Shown: positions 11,310-22,310 of the stretch, one piece after another
Layout: each line of letters starts with the position of its first letter
Position numbering within the stretch: the first letter of the stretch is position 1
Assembly (NCBI RefSeq): GCF_001642475.1
Contig: NW_019173975.1
Location: forward strand, 62,001-126,000
Direction of reading: 5' to 3'
Length of the DNA: 64,000 bases
Origin: Fonsecaea monophora
Taxonomy: Eukaryota; Ascomycota; Eurotiomycetes; Chaetothyriales; Herpotrichiellaceae
Notes under the pieces: generated by a model
What the model was told of the DNA's origin: nothing
The model's input: the letters and a program-made list of their open reading frames with translations, nothing else
Databases searched by the model: none
Translations under genes and position numbers: made by a program

Positions 11310-13081
11310 TTTGTCGCAAGTGTGCAGCCTGGTAAGAGGAAAGCGAGATGTGTCCCTGCTATTTTGCTCAATTCTCAAGTGGGGACGATCTGAGAGGTCC
11401 CGAATGTTCAGGGCGTCGGAGGCATGTTAGGCGGATGGGCCGCCTATTGTGAGGTTGTCAAGGATATTGTGGTTTACTATAGGTATCTGCGTATCCTGAA
11501 CACCTCGGATCAAAGACGTCAATCCCAGAATGCACGGAATGATGCTGCTCGAGTCAAAGAACAGAAAAAGTGAGTCACTGAAGACTGCGCCTGACGTTGA
11601 TCTGGTGGGTGCCGTGAATACGCGGCGCCGTTCGATGCACCACGATATGTCGAGAGGGAAACAGAGGAGAGTGAATCGAAGGATAATCATACACTAGAAA
11701 CCGAGAGGGAAATCGTCAAGAGGAGCACAGGAGATCTGTGGCACCCGATTGTGGTGTCTGCTGATGTGGTCGGACAGGCACTCGAGAGATGTGACTGGTC
11801 GCGCAGAGGGACGACGGACAGGGCTGTGGAAAGGGTTGAAGAGCAGCCGCCAGCAAGAAGCAGTGAGTGAGAACGGCGTAGGTAGGCAGATTGAGGGCAG
11901 ATTTCGGAGCTGCTGTGAGAGAAGTGGTTCGCGACCCAAGCATTGAACTGCACCCGCGAGGAAACAGCCTGATGAATACAATGAATCGGAGGTCGGCCAG
12001 CGGAAAAGGGCTCGCAGGCGCGCGGTGGGATTGAGGGACTTGGGTCAAAAGGAAGGTTTCGAGGCCGAGCAGACCGGAGGAGGCTTTGAGGAAAGTTAAG
12101 CAGATGATCGCAGTGACGGTTGGTGGTAAAGCGAGCGAAGGTGGTGGTGGAGGTGTTGTTTTTCCTTGTCTCGCGCAGGTGGAGGGATCAAGCCTCAGTT
12201 GGCCTCCTCTTGGGGGGGAGGATTGAGGTGGAGATGGAGATGGAAAGCCCACCAGGGCCCGTCCCTGAATGGTGAGCAAGTGAGCACAGCCATGTTGGTC
12301 GGCTGTTGGAGGTTTGGATGACACTACTTTTCAGCTCCCGCATTAGAGGTGTCGAGGCGCCCAGGGTTGATTCGACCCAAGCAGAGACGAACGGGGATGG
12401 TCACTGCAAGGACCCACGATATCATTCCACACAAGGCCCTGACAAGCCACAAGCCCGGTTCCCCCAAGCCGGTGAGCTCAATTAGGAGTATTCGTGCTCG
12501 CAGTGGGAGCTGTTGGACAATTTACTTGGTGATCCGTCTCGACCACGAGTATCGGGTCCATGGTACCACGGTGTACGAAGTGATGATAGATAATAATAAC
12601 CAATAATACAGTTTACTCGGTATGATGCAAGGGACCTCCACTTGCTGCCTAACCAGCTAACCTTCTTCAAAGCAAAGCTTGAAGCAGCCATGGAGTCATG
12701 GAGCCTCGAGTATCCCACACTGAAGCAGCTTGCACAGCCCCGAATCAGCCTTACGAGCCCACAGGCCACTGAGCAGCCAGCACTGCCCTTTGGTCTTCGC
12801 TACAGGGATCATTAGAGCAGATCTCACTAGCCTGGGGCAGAATCATGGGCAGATTCTTGTCCCTTTCCCCCTTGCCAGTGCCGTGCCAGTGCGTGTCAGT
12901 CTGTCCAATCGCTGGCGCCAACTCCTCAGACTGCTCATTATATCTCTTCGTATCGAGAACTCAGGTCGGTGGGTCGCATGTATGAGTTTCCGTAAAAGAA
13001 CCACAATCCGCGCTTTCGGGCCAGGTGCAACTACTGACCTCTGGTTTGGTACAAGGTTTCTGTTGTACAATGCCTTCTACT
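11310..13081. other. Intergenic and probable long leader; no gene seen
   Basis: A 1.8 kb gap upstream of the 7419-11309 C2H2 gene. Minus-strand open frames of up to 202 codons around 11690-12324 are Ser/Pro/Leu-rich products of a C/T-rich strand and show no family features, so I read them as promoter or leader. Bases 12350-13081 probably include the 3' UTR of the coiled-coil gene. Confidence 0.55.
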
Positions 13082-16000
13082 TCACTCTTGCCATCCATTG
13101 TCTGCCATCAGCTCCCGACGCCTTGCTATGACCAGGGGCGAGTCTTGACACAGTGCGGTACCTTGAAGGTAGATGCAAGCTGCCGTAGGTGGCATATTTG
13201 GTGGACCCGAGTCCCTCCCAACATCATCCACAGTCCTAAAGCATTCCCTGTAGATATGTGGTCGTATCCTGAGCGTGATATCAGCCGGACTCGATGTTCC
13301 TTCTGTCTTCAAGATCTTTGGAGACATGCTGGATCGGACAGCCGCCCATTCGACCCGTACTTGACGCCACAGCTGGACTGCTGCCTTGGTAATCGAGCGG
13401 ACCGCTTTTATCAACCCAGGAATGTACTCGGCTAATGTCATGGATTGTAATTTGTCGACAATCTCCTTGCTGACAGAGGTTGCGACCGTGCTCGCGGCTT
13501 TGCGGCCATAGGAACTGGTGTAGAGAGCCCGCATCGTGATTGCTCTCCATATTGCTTCTCGATGGACGCTCTTCGCACAGATCATTGTCGACACCCTAGA
13601 CAAGCATGTCTCCATACCAGATTCATCGCACTCGTCATTCGATGATGTGAACAAAAACGGCCGAAAGATCCTCTGATGTAGGACAGTGAATATCTGATTC
13701 TGTATGAAAAGGGAACGAAGCGCCCGAGCTACCGTCGTCGTGCCTGTCATATCAGGGAGACCGCTTAGTCGAGCTGCTCGCAACAGGAATTGATTCAAAC
13801 ATGGCTGGTCCCGGAAGAACTGCTCCGCAACATTTTCCACTGACATTGCCAGCGACTGGAATGCACTTACACTGCATTGACCTGTCAGCGGCGTGCGCCC
13901 GAAGAAACCCTAGAAACGAATGAGAATGATCATTGTCAGTGGCGCCACGGACCGCACTCACAAGAAGTTGTCACCCTTTCCTTTATTCGCACTTGTGTGG
14001 CCCAAGCTTCGCAAAATGCGCTCCATTCGCTCACTTTCTCGTTGCCATTGAGCTTGCTTTTCTCTCAAACAGAGTATAGATTCCGCCAATTCCGTATGGT
14101 GCTGATTGGTCATTTCAGTCGTGGTCTGAAGTGCCTGGTGAGCTTTCTGCGCAGTCGCCAATTCAATCTTCAGGCTGTTATTGACGTTACGCTGCTCTTC
14201 AAGGTCATCCTGAAGGTCTTCGACCATAGACTGGAGGGCATTCAGTTCATCCTGGAGTTGCGATTCACGTTGCTTGTGGTTGGTGATCAGTTCTGACAAT
14301 CGTCCTTCGGCTGCTTTGCGCAGTTGTCCAATCTCTTTCTGATGCCCTTCCCGCAGTGCAGTGATTTCATCTTTGTGCTTTTCCATAGCTTGAGCCAATT
14401 TCTGTGACAAATCCGCACACTCTTGCTTGTGCTGCTCTGCGGTCTCCTCCATGGCCTTCCGCTGCGCCTCCATTTGATTTTTGTGCAATTGCGTAGACTC
14501 GGCCAGCTCCTTGTATTTGGCGGCCAAGGATTGTTCATGCTCGGAAATGACAGTGCGCGCGGACTCCAGATCTCTTCTCTGCTGTGTATGCTTTGTTATC
14601 AGACCTGCCAGATCAAGTTGAAGTTTTGAAAGACCGGCCTTGTGTTCATTTAGTAACCTGACATGAATGTCCTCTTTATCCGCCATTTGCTTTTCATGGG
14701 CTTGAATCAAGTCAGTCTGTGAGCGCTTATGCTGCATCCTTTCGTCATCAAGCTGCTTCTTGACAGCTTCGATCTGGTCCTCAAGGTCAACCTTGGTTGC
14801 AGTCAGCTGCTCATTCATAGACCGACTGTTCTCGACCTCATTCTCAAAGGTCTTGCATTTCAGCGTCAGATTGTTAGTTATCTCCTCATTCGCCCTCGCA
14901 AGCTCCCGTGAAGATGCCTCAAGATGTAAAATCTTTTCCCCTTGTTCCGTAATTTCGTTTTTCAGCTTCAGGTTTTCACGAGCTTGCTCTCCTATGATGC
15001 GTTCGTATTCTTCTTTGGACGCGCTCAGTTCAATTCTTAGCTTGGCAATCTCCTCATTGTGCTGCGATTCAGCTTGCTTGACGAGATGATCCTTCTCAGA
15101 TAGAAGTCCTTGACTTTCTTGGTAGTAGTGCAGTAAGCGATTGATGTCAGGAAGGACACTTGAGACTTTCTCAAGCAGTTTCGTGCGCTCATCATCAGGT
15201 GCTGCAGAGCCGGATCGAGACACAGCATCTGGATAGGGAAAAGGCCCATGAGGGGCAGGGAAGGGTGGTGGGTAGAACGCGAGTTGGAGATTAGGGTTAG
15301 CTACGAACGGATGGGGATAGTGATATGGGAAAGGTGGTGGGAATGGCACACCCTGTGGTGGCGGACTACCAGCAGGTTGCTGGAGAAAGGGTGACAATGG
15401 AGGCGAAGCTAAGGGCGAGCGACCGTGAGGTGGGTACCCATGAAGATAGGTCCCGTCAGTAGGTAACGGAGGGCTCGACATGAAAGGCATGTCTCCCTCC
15501 GTGGAATCCGCAAGATGTTGGCCAAACGTAGGTTGTATAAAGACTACCGGGCCTTGCGGAGTTGGCGCTACTAGTGGGTCATAAGGATATGGTACTGGGC
15601 TTGTGCCCATTGGTGTAGCTATGGGTTCGTGCAAAGATGATTTGGACGTTTTTGGAGACCCGAGGATCGTTTCTTCGCGTAGTGGCGACTTGGAGCCCTT
15701 CGCCGATGGCTCTACAACGTCAGTAGAACAGGGAGCTGATATGGGCACCGGGGGGAATGGCGATGTGATTTGGGTAGGCACGATGTCCTGAGGCTCTTCG
15801 GAAACAGTTGGCTGCATCGATGCAAGCGATCTCGACGAAAAGCTCTTCTGCCGAAGACCTTGTGAGGTTTGCAGAAGCTCCACATCTCTTGTAGGGGATC
15901 CCATAATCTCGACAGCCTCAGGAACAGCGGTCATCGACGATTTCGTAGGTGAGGGAGGACGCGCATCTGATACAGATGTATCCGGTCGGTCATGGGACCC

Positions 16001-16360
16001 ATTGATGATATGTGGTTTCACCTTAGTTGGCGAACTCGGGGAATGAAATGTGTCATCCTCCATTCTTGACGAGATACTCTTGTCGGATCGCAAGGAGAGG
16101 GCAGGATGTCTAGATGTAACCACCACAGGATCCGACCACTTTGAGTCGTGCGTCCTTTGCCGGTGGAAATAGATAGCCGGGGAATTCGAACGGCTATTCC
16201 TTGGAATAGAGACCTCATCAAGAGTCCTTGACAGCGTCTTGGAAAGCTTTGCAGACGCCGAACTCGAGGCTCGACTGCGAGTCTGCTTCTCAGAAGTATC
16301 GCTGAAGCTTCCAGGCCTACCCCGGGGTCTGGCATTTGTGAGATATGCAGACGTCGACAT
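13082..16360 (-). CDS. Long coiled-coil protein of unknown function
   Basis: Proposed complement join 13082..13871, 13962..16360, giving 1062 residues. The 90-base intron 13872-13961 has a GTGAGT donor, a GCTGAC branch and a GCAG acceptor. This acceptor is the one that restores the downstream frame in phase 2; a nearer CTAG leads to a stop. Layout: residues 1-270 are Ser/Thr/Pro-rich and basic; 270-380 are Pro/Tyr/Phe-rich with many PPP and HGP motifs; about 388-790 is a continuous coiled coil full of Glu, Lys, Gln and Leu with repeated MEKHK/KEL patterns; about 800-1062 is a separate helical region with MSVENVAEQFFRDQP-like sequence, which looks like the conserved domain. I do not recognise the family. 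The form suggests a scaffold or tether in the cytoskeleton, polarity machinery or membrane traffic, but that is inference. Confidence 0.72.
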
Positions 16361-16618
16361 CGTGGTGGATCGAGAGAATAAATAGAAGAAGAAATAGATG
16401 CTTTCTGATCACCCTACTTTCGGAAGCGAAACCAAAGTGCCCTCGACCTAAAAATCTTTTCTGTCTTGCAGGTACTCGGGGCGTCCAGTGAGGTAGAGAC
16501 AACAAATATACTGGTACATTATTGACACACAACGCGAAAATAGCGACAAAACAAGTCTAGAATGTGAGAATCAGAAGATCATGGTAAAATGAAAAGGTCA
16601 TTTGAGTCATAAAAACAC

Positions 16619-17038
16619 TTAACTGTGGGAAGCAAGGTCAGCATCAAGCGCTATGGTCGTCTCAAGACTGGGCGTCAACGGTTGCAGAATGGGAGGTTGC
16701 TGCCCGACCAAAGTGACGACAAGTCGGTCTGGAAGCACTCCGCATAATAATCGACCGGACTGCATGAACCAAAGTACCCTCGCCTCTGGGTCGAGGAGCG
16801 TTGATAGGACGCTGGCCACTGAAGCGAAGGTCGTGTCAAAGTGCGATTGGCGTAGGAAGTTGGGAGGATGTTGAGATTGGATGTGCGAGGGCCGGATAAA
16901 CAGACGGGCCGATATTTTCTTGGCGTCATAGAGCTTTAGACGTATAACCGCAGTTGGACAGCCGATGAACATGAAGTACAGTACATTGCAGAACACTCCC
17001 TTGTGACCCTCTTCTATCGCTGCAGCATCCGCCGTCAT
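16619..17038 (-). CDS. Possible small protein, 139 residues, antisense to a gene start
   Basis: An open frame of 139 codons with mixed, protein-like composition and mostly C/G third positions. It includes a run around TTFASVASVLSTLLDPEARVL (residues about 70-90) and hydrophobic strands after it. Its ATG overlaps, on the opposite strand, the ATG of the complex I subunit gene at 17037. It also occupies most of the gap between that gene and the coiled-coil gene. Either it is a real gene whose 5' end lies antisense to its neighbour, or it starts at an internal Met (near residue 23), or it is a chance frame in a bidirectional promoter. No family recognised. Confidence 0.32.
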   Translation of the reverse strand: MTADAAAIEEGHKGVFCNVLYFMFIGCPTAVIRLKLYDAKKISARLFIRPSHIQSQHPPNFLRQSHFDTTFASVASVLSTLLDPEARVLWFMQSGRLLCGVLPDRLVVTLVGQQPPILQPLTPSLETTIALDADLASHS

Positions 17039-17746
17039 GTCTTTTGTCTCTCGAGGGGCGAGAGCTGCAGCTCGTCCCTGGAGACGTGCAATCCAACAAC
17101 GTCCACAACGCAGATTTGCTGGACACGAAGCTGGCCACGGCCACGAAGACGCACATCATCATTCTTCTGGAGAGAGCGCTCTCCACGTCGCAGGTGGATC
17201 GGGACATGAAGGATTCGGCGTGAGCAGGAGACTCCCTTCAAGAATTTGATGAGGACGTGCGAAAACTGACCACTTCCCGGGGGAACAGAGGGGATTCTAC
17301 ATTGCCATTGGCTCCGTCCCCTTCGCAATTCTCGTCTACTCAATCGCCAGCTCTCCCGGTGACAATGCCCTCACACGTCTGGTGCGGCAATATGACGCGG
17401 GCAGAGAGGTGTTGTTGAGAAAAGATGCAATACACACGACCATGATGGAGCAGGCAGCGGCGGATAGGCAATTGTTCGCTGCGACACCGACAGATCCCGC
17501 GGGTCCTCCTCTGCGACATCAAGAGTACGTACACCCTTTCTGCGGATGACTGCAATCTTAGCATCAGTGTTACTAAACCGGATATCCAGATCTTTCAACT
17601 TCGGGTCCCCTTGGAACGTTTCCGCTGGACAAGGCACGGCAGATCTCACGGCGTTGGCTAAATACTACGAAGGGAGACATAAAGAAGTGGAGCAAGAGCG
17701 GGTAGAGAGGCTCAAGAAACAGAAGGGATCCATTTACGACTCATAA
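17037..17746 (+). CDS. Accessory mitochondrial complex I subunit (NUXM / 17.8 kDa-type)
   Basis: Join 17037..17219, 17289..17524, 17590..17746, giving 191 residues. Introns of 69 and 65 bases have GTGAGC/ACTGAC/AACAG and GTACGT/TACTAAA/CCAG signals; the first joins in phase 0 and the second in phase 2. The N-terminus (MSFVSRGARAAARPWRR) is Arg/Ala-rich without acidic residues, a typical mitochondrial presequence. A His-rich stretch follows, then one membrane span (FYIAIGSVPFAILVYSIA, residues about 63-82). The matrix-like tail has EQAAADRQLF and FNFGSPWNVSAGQG, which match my memory of the fungal 17.8 kDa/NUXM subunit of NADH:ubiquinone oxidoreductase, an inner-membrane supernumerary subunit. 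The identification rests on those motifs and on topology; a different small inner-membrane protein is possible. Confidence 0.72.
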
Positions 17747-17996
17747 GCAAGAGTGCCTCCCAGGGAATTTTTTTGGGTCGTGGCATTGTACATAAGGAAA
17801 GGCTTCCTCTGGTCTGCCGTGGCTGTCTCACAGTACACGAGTATACAAGGGTGACCACAAGCAATGAAGCATCATCATATGACGATTCGTGTTCGTCCTA
17901 GCGTGTACTACTGTAGTTGCGTTTCTACACGTCCTTTCCGGGCGAATTAGCCTTCCCTGGAAGCTTCCTCACCATGCAACGATTGTCAAAAGCTCT

Positions 17997-19043
17997 TTAT
18001 AGATTTTGTTTCGGCACTTGCGTCGGGCCAGGCTCCCCAATGAGGGCGAGAAAGGATGCATGCACCTCTTCCGTAAGATCGCTTGCCTGCAAACTTCTCT
18101 GGTTCTTCACAAAAGCTCTCCGCGAACACTCTCTCGTGATGGCGCTCCCGCCGAACGCCGCCAACAAAAGCGTTTCCTCTCGACTCATCTCCTCCCCAAT
18201 GTCCCAGAGCTTCTCGTGATAAGCCTCCCGCCACGCTAGCAACGTGCCTAACGAACCCGTCAAGGTATCACCCTGTCCACCGGAGCGCTTCAGACCACCT
18301 TGGAACTCGGAGACAGTGGTATCGATACCTTGTGAGATGTAGTCGACTGGGCCCTTTTGAATAATGCAGACTCCGCCGAGTATCTTGGAAAGCTCCTGGC
18401 ATGCCTTCTCGGGGTCCCCAGTGTTCTGGTCCATGCCGACGGACTTGGCTAGACGTCCAAACTCAATCACATTGGGGGTAAGAATGCATTCCTTGTGGCC
18501 CCGGATCAGGTCCGGATCTGTCTGAACTAGCAGGAGGGCATCTGCATCCAGCACCATAGGGACGGGGGGGTTGTGTTTCTTAGCTGCGGCGATGACTGCC
18601 TTGACCTGCTTTTGCGTCACGGTATCTCTACCCAGACCGGGCCCAATGACCAGCACATGCAACCTGGGCAACATATCCAATATTGGTTTGGCGAGCTCCT
18701 CTCCCGAAGGATCCTGCTCTTTCTGCGCCTGAGATATGGAGGCCGTAGACCTGAGGATCGGGGACACCATCAAATTTGGCGAGTACGACTTGATGGTCGG
18801 GGCAGCCGAAGGTTCGCAGAAGACGTAGGACATGTCACAACCCAGCCGCGCAGAGGCCATGGCGGAGAAATATGGTGCCCCCGTGTAGTCTGCACTGCCA
18901 CCGATGACGGCGACTCGACCAAGCTGACCTTTGTGGAATCTCTCCAGCATGGGAGGCACCAGCTTGTGGACTTTGCCCAGCATCGAACGCGCCGGCGCGG
19001 ACATGTTGATCGCAGAGCTGGGATCTTCCGAATCCGGACTCAT
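17997..19043 (-). CDS. ATP-dependent (S)-NAD(P)H-hydrate dehydratase
   Basis: A single exon of 348 residues. The enzyme uses ATP to dehydrate damaged S-NADHX/S-NADPHX back to NADH/NADPH, working with an epimerase in metabolite repair in cytosol or mitochondria. Family motifs of the YjeF C-terminal, ribokinase-like fold are clear: RVAVIGGSADYTGAPYFSAMA near residue 45, VIGPGLGRD near 130, MVLDADALLL near 160, LTPNVIEFGRL near 185, and the anion-hole/catalytic stretch SGGQGDTLTGSLG near 255. Length is normal for the fungal single-domain form, which lacks the fused epimerase domain. There is no strong mitochondrial presequence. Its 3' end lies 250 bases from that of the complex I subunit, in convergent orientation. 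Confidence 0.93.
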   Translation of the reverse strand: MSPDSEDPSSAINMSAPARSMLGKVHKLVPPMLERFHKGQLGRVAVIGGSADYTGAPYFSAMASARLGCDMSYVFCEPSAAPTIKSYSPNLMVSPILRSTASISQAQKEQDPSGEELAKPILDMLPRLHVLVIGPGLGRDTVTQKQVKAVIAAAKKHNPPVPMVLDADALLLVQTDPDLIRGHKECILTPNVIEFGRLAKSVGMDQNTGDPEKACQELSKILGGVCIIQKGPVDYISQGIDTTVSEFQGGLKRSGGQGDTLTGSLGTLLAWREAYHEKLWDIGEEMSREETLLLAAFGGSAITRECSRRAFVKNQRSLQASDLTEEVHASFLALIGEPGPTQVPKQNL

Positions 19044-19594
19044 TTGGTGAGAGTGAGGTTAGTAAGGGGACAGAAACAGGAGAACGCTCTGACTGTTTGG
19101 GAACGAAGTAGACGAATGGCCCCGAGTAGCTTTCAGTTAAGGTAGATTGATTGCCGTGTTGTGTTGTTTCTATTTTGTTTTTCCAATTGTTAGATGGGGT
19201 GATGTCACCTACTGCACATGCGTCACGATTAATGCAGACGGATGCAGTCTCCGAAGCGAGCAATGGACCTGAACAAAGCTCATCCTTGCGTCTACTTGGT
19301 ACAACTACGAGATCAAGGGTGCATGGAGCAGGGACCTCGTATTTAATGGTCTTCGATTGCTTCATACTGACAGACGGCCTCCAAGAACACATCCAGGTGC
19401 CAGACTTTCGAAGTAAACATGTACCCAGGACTGAAGCAAGAGAATCTCACCAGAAAGGAGTTATAACACGTCTCAGAACGCATATCTGCATGATTTCTAT
19501 CTTCGTGAAGTAGCTCGAGGTATTTACAGCTTCCGTATCTGGGTGGCACGGGTCCTCCCCGTCACATCCTATCATGAAGCCGCTCAGGGTAGTA
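19044..19594. other. Short intergenic gap, promoter of the hydrate dehydratase
   Basis: A 551-base gap between two minus-strand genes. A minus-strand frame overlapping its left half (to 19392) is out of frame with the dehydratase and has no family features. Nothing else is seen. Confidence 0.6.
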
Positions 19595-20590
19595 CTATGC
19601 TGCTGCAGTCACCTCGATGTAATGGCTAGCAAGGCTCACAATCTGCTCCTCAAAATTCTTGAACTTGATGCCGAATACTTCCTCGGTTTTGCTTGCATCA
19701 AATGGCATTGGCAATGAGGGCTGACTGCCACCGAGTGGAAACACTCCTTGTTCCACAGCCTGAGGGAAATGTTTCTTTACAATGTCGATAGCATCGTCCC
19801 ATTTGACGCCATTCACGTCGTAGTTGACTCCAAAGTTCTGGTTTCCTTGGATTTTAGAGTCCAAGGAGGCAACATGGACGTAAGCAACATCATCGACGTG
19901 ACATGTAGCCCCCGGCATTCCATTGGGATTTTGCGTCCCTAAAAGCGAAATCAATGCAAGGGCGTTAGATCCAGAGTTAACCGCTGCCGGAGTAGTGGCA
20001 AGCTCGTTCTTGCCAATGACGAAGGTAGGCATGATGTTGACCACGGTGAAATGGGGTTTTTCCTCGCTGATGAAATCTCGGGTGCGATTGTAGGCGAGTT
20101 TCTTGCTGGCCGCATAGGCTGCGAAAGTATGAGGATATGGTCCATGGGGGTCTGGCTCGACGTTATCAGCCGTGTAAACTCGGGCATCCGGTGGAGACAC
20201 GGCTGCCACGGAGGAGGTGATGACGACTCGTTGGATCGAGGGCTCTTTGAGAGCTGACCGAAGGATGCTCAGCGTACCCCTGATGGCAGGTCTGATAATG
20301 TTGACCTCGTCGTCCTCGGAAGGTCGTGCCAAAGGCGACGCAACGTGGACAACATAATCCACATCCTTGACAGCTTGGTCAAAGGCGCCATCCTTCTCAA
20401 TGTCGGGCACTATGGAGAAGGAAAGCTGATTCAAGTATGGCTCGGTGGACTTGGCAGCCTTGATCTCAGCAGCTTTGCTTTCAGAGCGAACCGCAGCTCG
20501 AACTCTGTAGCCTTTGGAAAGAGCCTCGACCAGTGTACGATAACCGATATGGCCTGAGCTGCCGGTCAGAAGGATGAGCTGGGCAGACAT
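19595..20590 (-). CDS. Extended SDR reductase (dihydroflavonol/aldehyde reductase type)
   Basis: A single exon of 331 residues. An NAD(P)-binding Rossmann fold begins at residue 4 with LILLTGSSGHIG (the TGxxGxxG motif). RAAVRS about residue 33 suggests NADPH preference. The downstream VVHVASPLA, the Ser of VVITSSVAAV and the catalytic YAASK motif (Tyr and Lys at about 160-164) complete the extended-SDR active site. The closest functional groups are Gre2-like methylglyoxal/isovaleraldehyde reductases and dihydroflavonol-4-reductase-like ketoreductases; the substrate cannot be set from sequence. No signal peptide is present, so it is probably cytosolic. There are no secondary-metabolite genes beside it, so a housekeeping carbonyl-detoxification role is more likely than a cluster role. 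Its start faces the DUF3807 gene across an 870-base divergent region. Confidence 0.9.
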   Translation of the reverse strand: MSAQLILLTGSSGHIGYRTLVEALSKGYRVRAAVRSESKAAEIKAAKSTEPYLNQLSFSIVPDIEKDGAFDQAVKDVDYVVHVASPLARPSEDDEVNIIRPAIRGTLSILRSALKEPSIQRVVITSSVAAVSPPDARVYTADNVEPDPHGPYPHTFAAYAASKKLAYNRTRDFISEEKPHFTVVNIMPTFVIGKNELATTPAAVNSGSNALALISLLGTQNPNGMPGATCHVDDVAYVHVASLDSKIQGNQNFGVNYDVNGVKWDDAIDIVKKHFPQAVEQGVFPLGGSQPSLPMPFDASKTEEVFGIKFKNFEEQIVSLASHYIEVTAAA

Positions 20591-21459
20591 GTCGGAAATT
20601 TTGTCTCTGGGAACGTGGCAACGAAAGAATCAAAGGCAGTATCGAATGCTTTGGACTTGTCTCGGAAATCGACTTGAAGACTAAAGGAAGAATTCAGAGA
20701 ACGCGAATCCCTTCATTTATAGTCCTTGTTAACGCACAACTTGATCTTACCTCACCTCTTCAATGCTCTCTCCTATGCCTAAACACAAGGCATATCCTCT
20801 TGAGACAAATCCACTTTGAGTAATCATTATATTTGTCGAGAGTCTAATGGGTTTTGTGGCTAGGAGAATTGTGCCGTATCAGGATAAAGTGCTCGTACAC
20901 CAAGAGAGTAGGTACGAGTAGACAGTGTTCAAGCCAGCGTTCGACAAATCGGAGCGGCAAGACCCATGTCCAATTGATTTGTGGCCTTTGGCTGGGCTGA
21001 TATTCGGTTGATGCATGTTGATGATCCCCAATTGCCTGTTTGCGACTAGAGAAGGATCGACGCAAACTTGAGTAGCAGGATGGTTACTCATCGGAAACAA
21101 GGAAGTTGTGGAGGTGGTTGCCACCCAGTTGCAGTTCTCCACGACGCTGACGGCGAGTTCCAAGCAGAGGGTTTTCGGTGCCAGCGGTCTGTCAGCTCTT
21201 AGATTGTGTGTGAGAAGCTCTTTGAGGTGGACCCGTTGTTATCTCCGCTTGCGCTCGGTGATTTCGCTAGGGTAGAGCAAGAAAGCCAATTTGTACTTCC
21301 GCTTACCAACCACAGTCAGCGTTTCTGGTGAGTGAAACGACGACTGTGCCACCATCCCCTTCTTTGTTGAATACTAAACACACCTAGCCACTGAATGTGG
21401 CGCATACTCCCCGTGTTCGTCAACGGCCGTACTGTTTCTCCTTACGTTCATCGCCCGAC
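20591..21459. other. Divergent upstream region
   Basis: The shared upstream region of the SDR gene (minus) and the DUF3807 gene (plus). It contains a probable 5'-UTR intron of the latter. No other gene seen; short frames here have no family features. Confidence 0.6.
21328..21387 (+). other. Probable 5'-UTR intron of the DUF3807 gene
   Basis: Sixty bases from a GTGAGTG donor to a CACCTAG acceptor, with an ATACTAAAC branch-like site 13 bases before the acceptor. It lies upstream of the first in-frame ATG, so it would be spliced from the leader unless an unseen upstream coding exon exists. Confidence 0.55.
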
Positions 21460-21942
21460 ATGCTTCAGCAACGGGATATAGCCCAGCTGAGAGCTTTTCA
21501 TGCTACGCATTTTGCCACTCAGCCAGTCCCAGACCTGATGACTTATCCGCTGAACGCTCCAGGCCAGACTGAGCCCAGCCATGATGCTGCTATCGACGAC
21601 GACAACCACGACGAGGGCAGCTTGGGTTATTACGACGATGGCGTCAAGAGGACATTGACGGATAACCAGATCAAGATGTTCCGCCACTCCGAGATTCAGC
21701 GGCTGCTAAGTGAGAGAAGAGTGGCTAGAGCGAAGGAAGAAGCGAAAGCAAAGTCGAAGGAATGTAACAACAGCAGTAGCAATGGCCGCGAATCGAGGAA
21801 ACGGCGATTCGAAGACGAGCCAGCACCATCTCATTCCCATGTTGAAACTTTGACCTACGACGAAGAGCCAGAAACCGAGAAAGCATTAGTGACAACTACA
21901 AAGAAATTTCTGTGGCCAGTTCTCGGGCAGGTGTCTAAGTGA
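21460..21942 (+). CDS. DUF3807 family protein
   Basis: 160 residues from the first in-frame ATG, MLQQRDIAQLRAFHATHF. The conserved core of this fungal family is visible: LGYYDDGVKRTLTDNQIKMFRHSEIQ (residues about 58-83), a short acidic stretch before it, and a basic RKRRFEDEP stretch after it. The C-terminus has KKFLWPVLGQ. The basic patch and the low hydrophobicity suggest a nuclear or nucleolar soluble protein; the molecular role is unknown. Two C-termini are possible: read-through ends at 21942, while splicing 21931-21981 (GTGTCT...TTCCAG, a weak donor) would continue to a stop at 22042-22044. The frame is open upstream of the ATG to the leader intron, without conserved sequence. Confidence 0.78.
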   Translation: MLQQRDIAQLRAFHATHFATQPVPDLMTYPLNAPGQTEPSHDAAIDDDNHDEGSLGYYDDGVKRTLTDNQIKMFRHSEIQRLLSERRVARAKEEAKAKSKECNNSSSNGRESRKRRFEDEPAPSHSHVETLTYDEEPETEKALVTTTKKFLWPVLGQVSK

Positions 21943-22310
21943 CTTACGGTATCATGCCGCTTTACCTCTTCGCATTTCCAGGTCATCGATACTGGTTTAC
22001 ATACCTTGGAAGGCTCACAAGTGCTACAAAATATACCACGATGAAAGCTCTGGAACACAACTTGGTACGTAAACATTACTTTTTGATTCATCCTTTGATT
22101 CATCCATATCTTAGATGATGAGTTCTTGTATCATCCTTAGTCTGAAGCGGGCGTCGAAAGCAGCCTCGGCCTTGCTCGATGATTGTTTTCGACAGCCAAC
22201 CCCGCCTTGCTGAATCAATCTTCTCTCTGATCGTGATATCTGCCTCCAGTAAAGATCATGAAAATAATCTAGGACAGCTGCTGACTGTTTGGCTCGAGGA
22301 GACCCTCTCA
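21943..22310. other. Convergent intergenic gap
   Basis: 368 bases between the ends of the DUF3807 gene and a small minus-strand gene. It may include the alternative last exon of the DUF3807 gene (21982-22044). Nothing else seen. Confidence 0.55.

Noticed and set aside
11716..12324. A 202-codon minus-strand frame
   Set aside because: Ser/Pro/Leu-rich product of a C/T-rich strand upstream of the C2H2 gene at 7419-11309; overlapping frames look equally plausible and no family feature is present.
18835..19392. A 185-codon minus-strand frame overlapping the hydrate dehydratase start
   Set aside because: It is out of frame with the dehydratase and is explained by the leader plus a shadow of the real gene.
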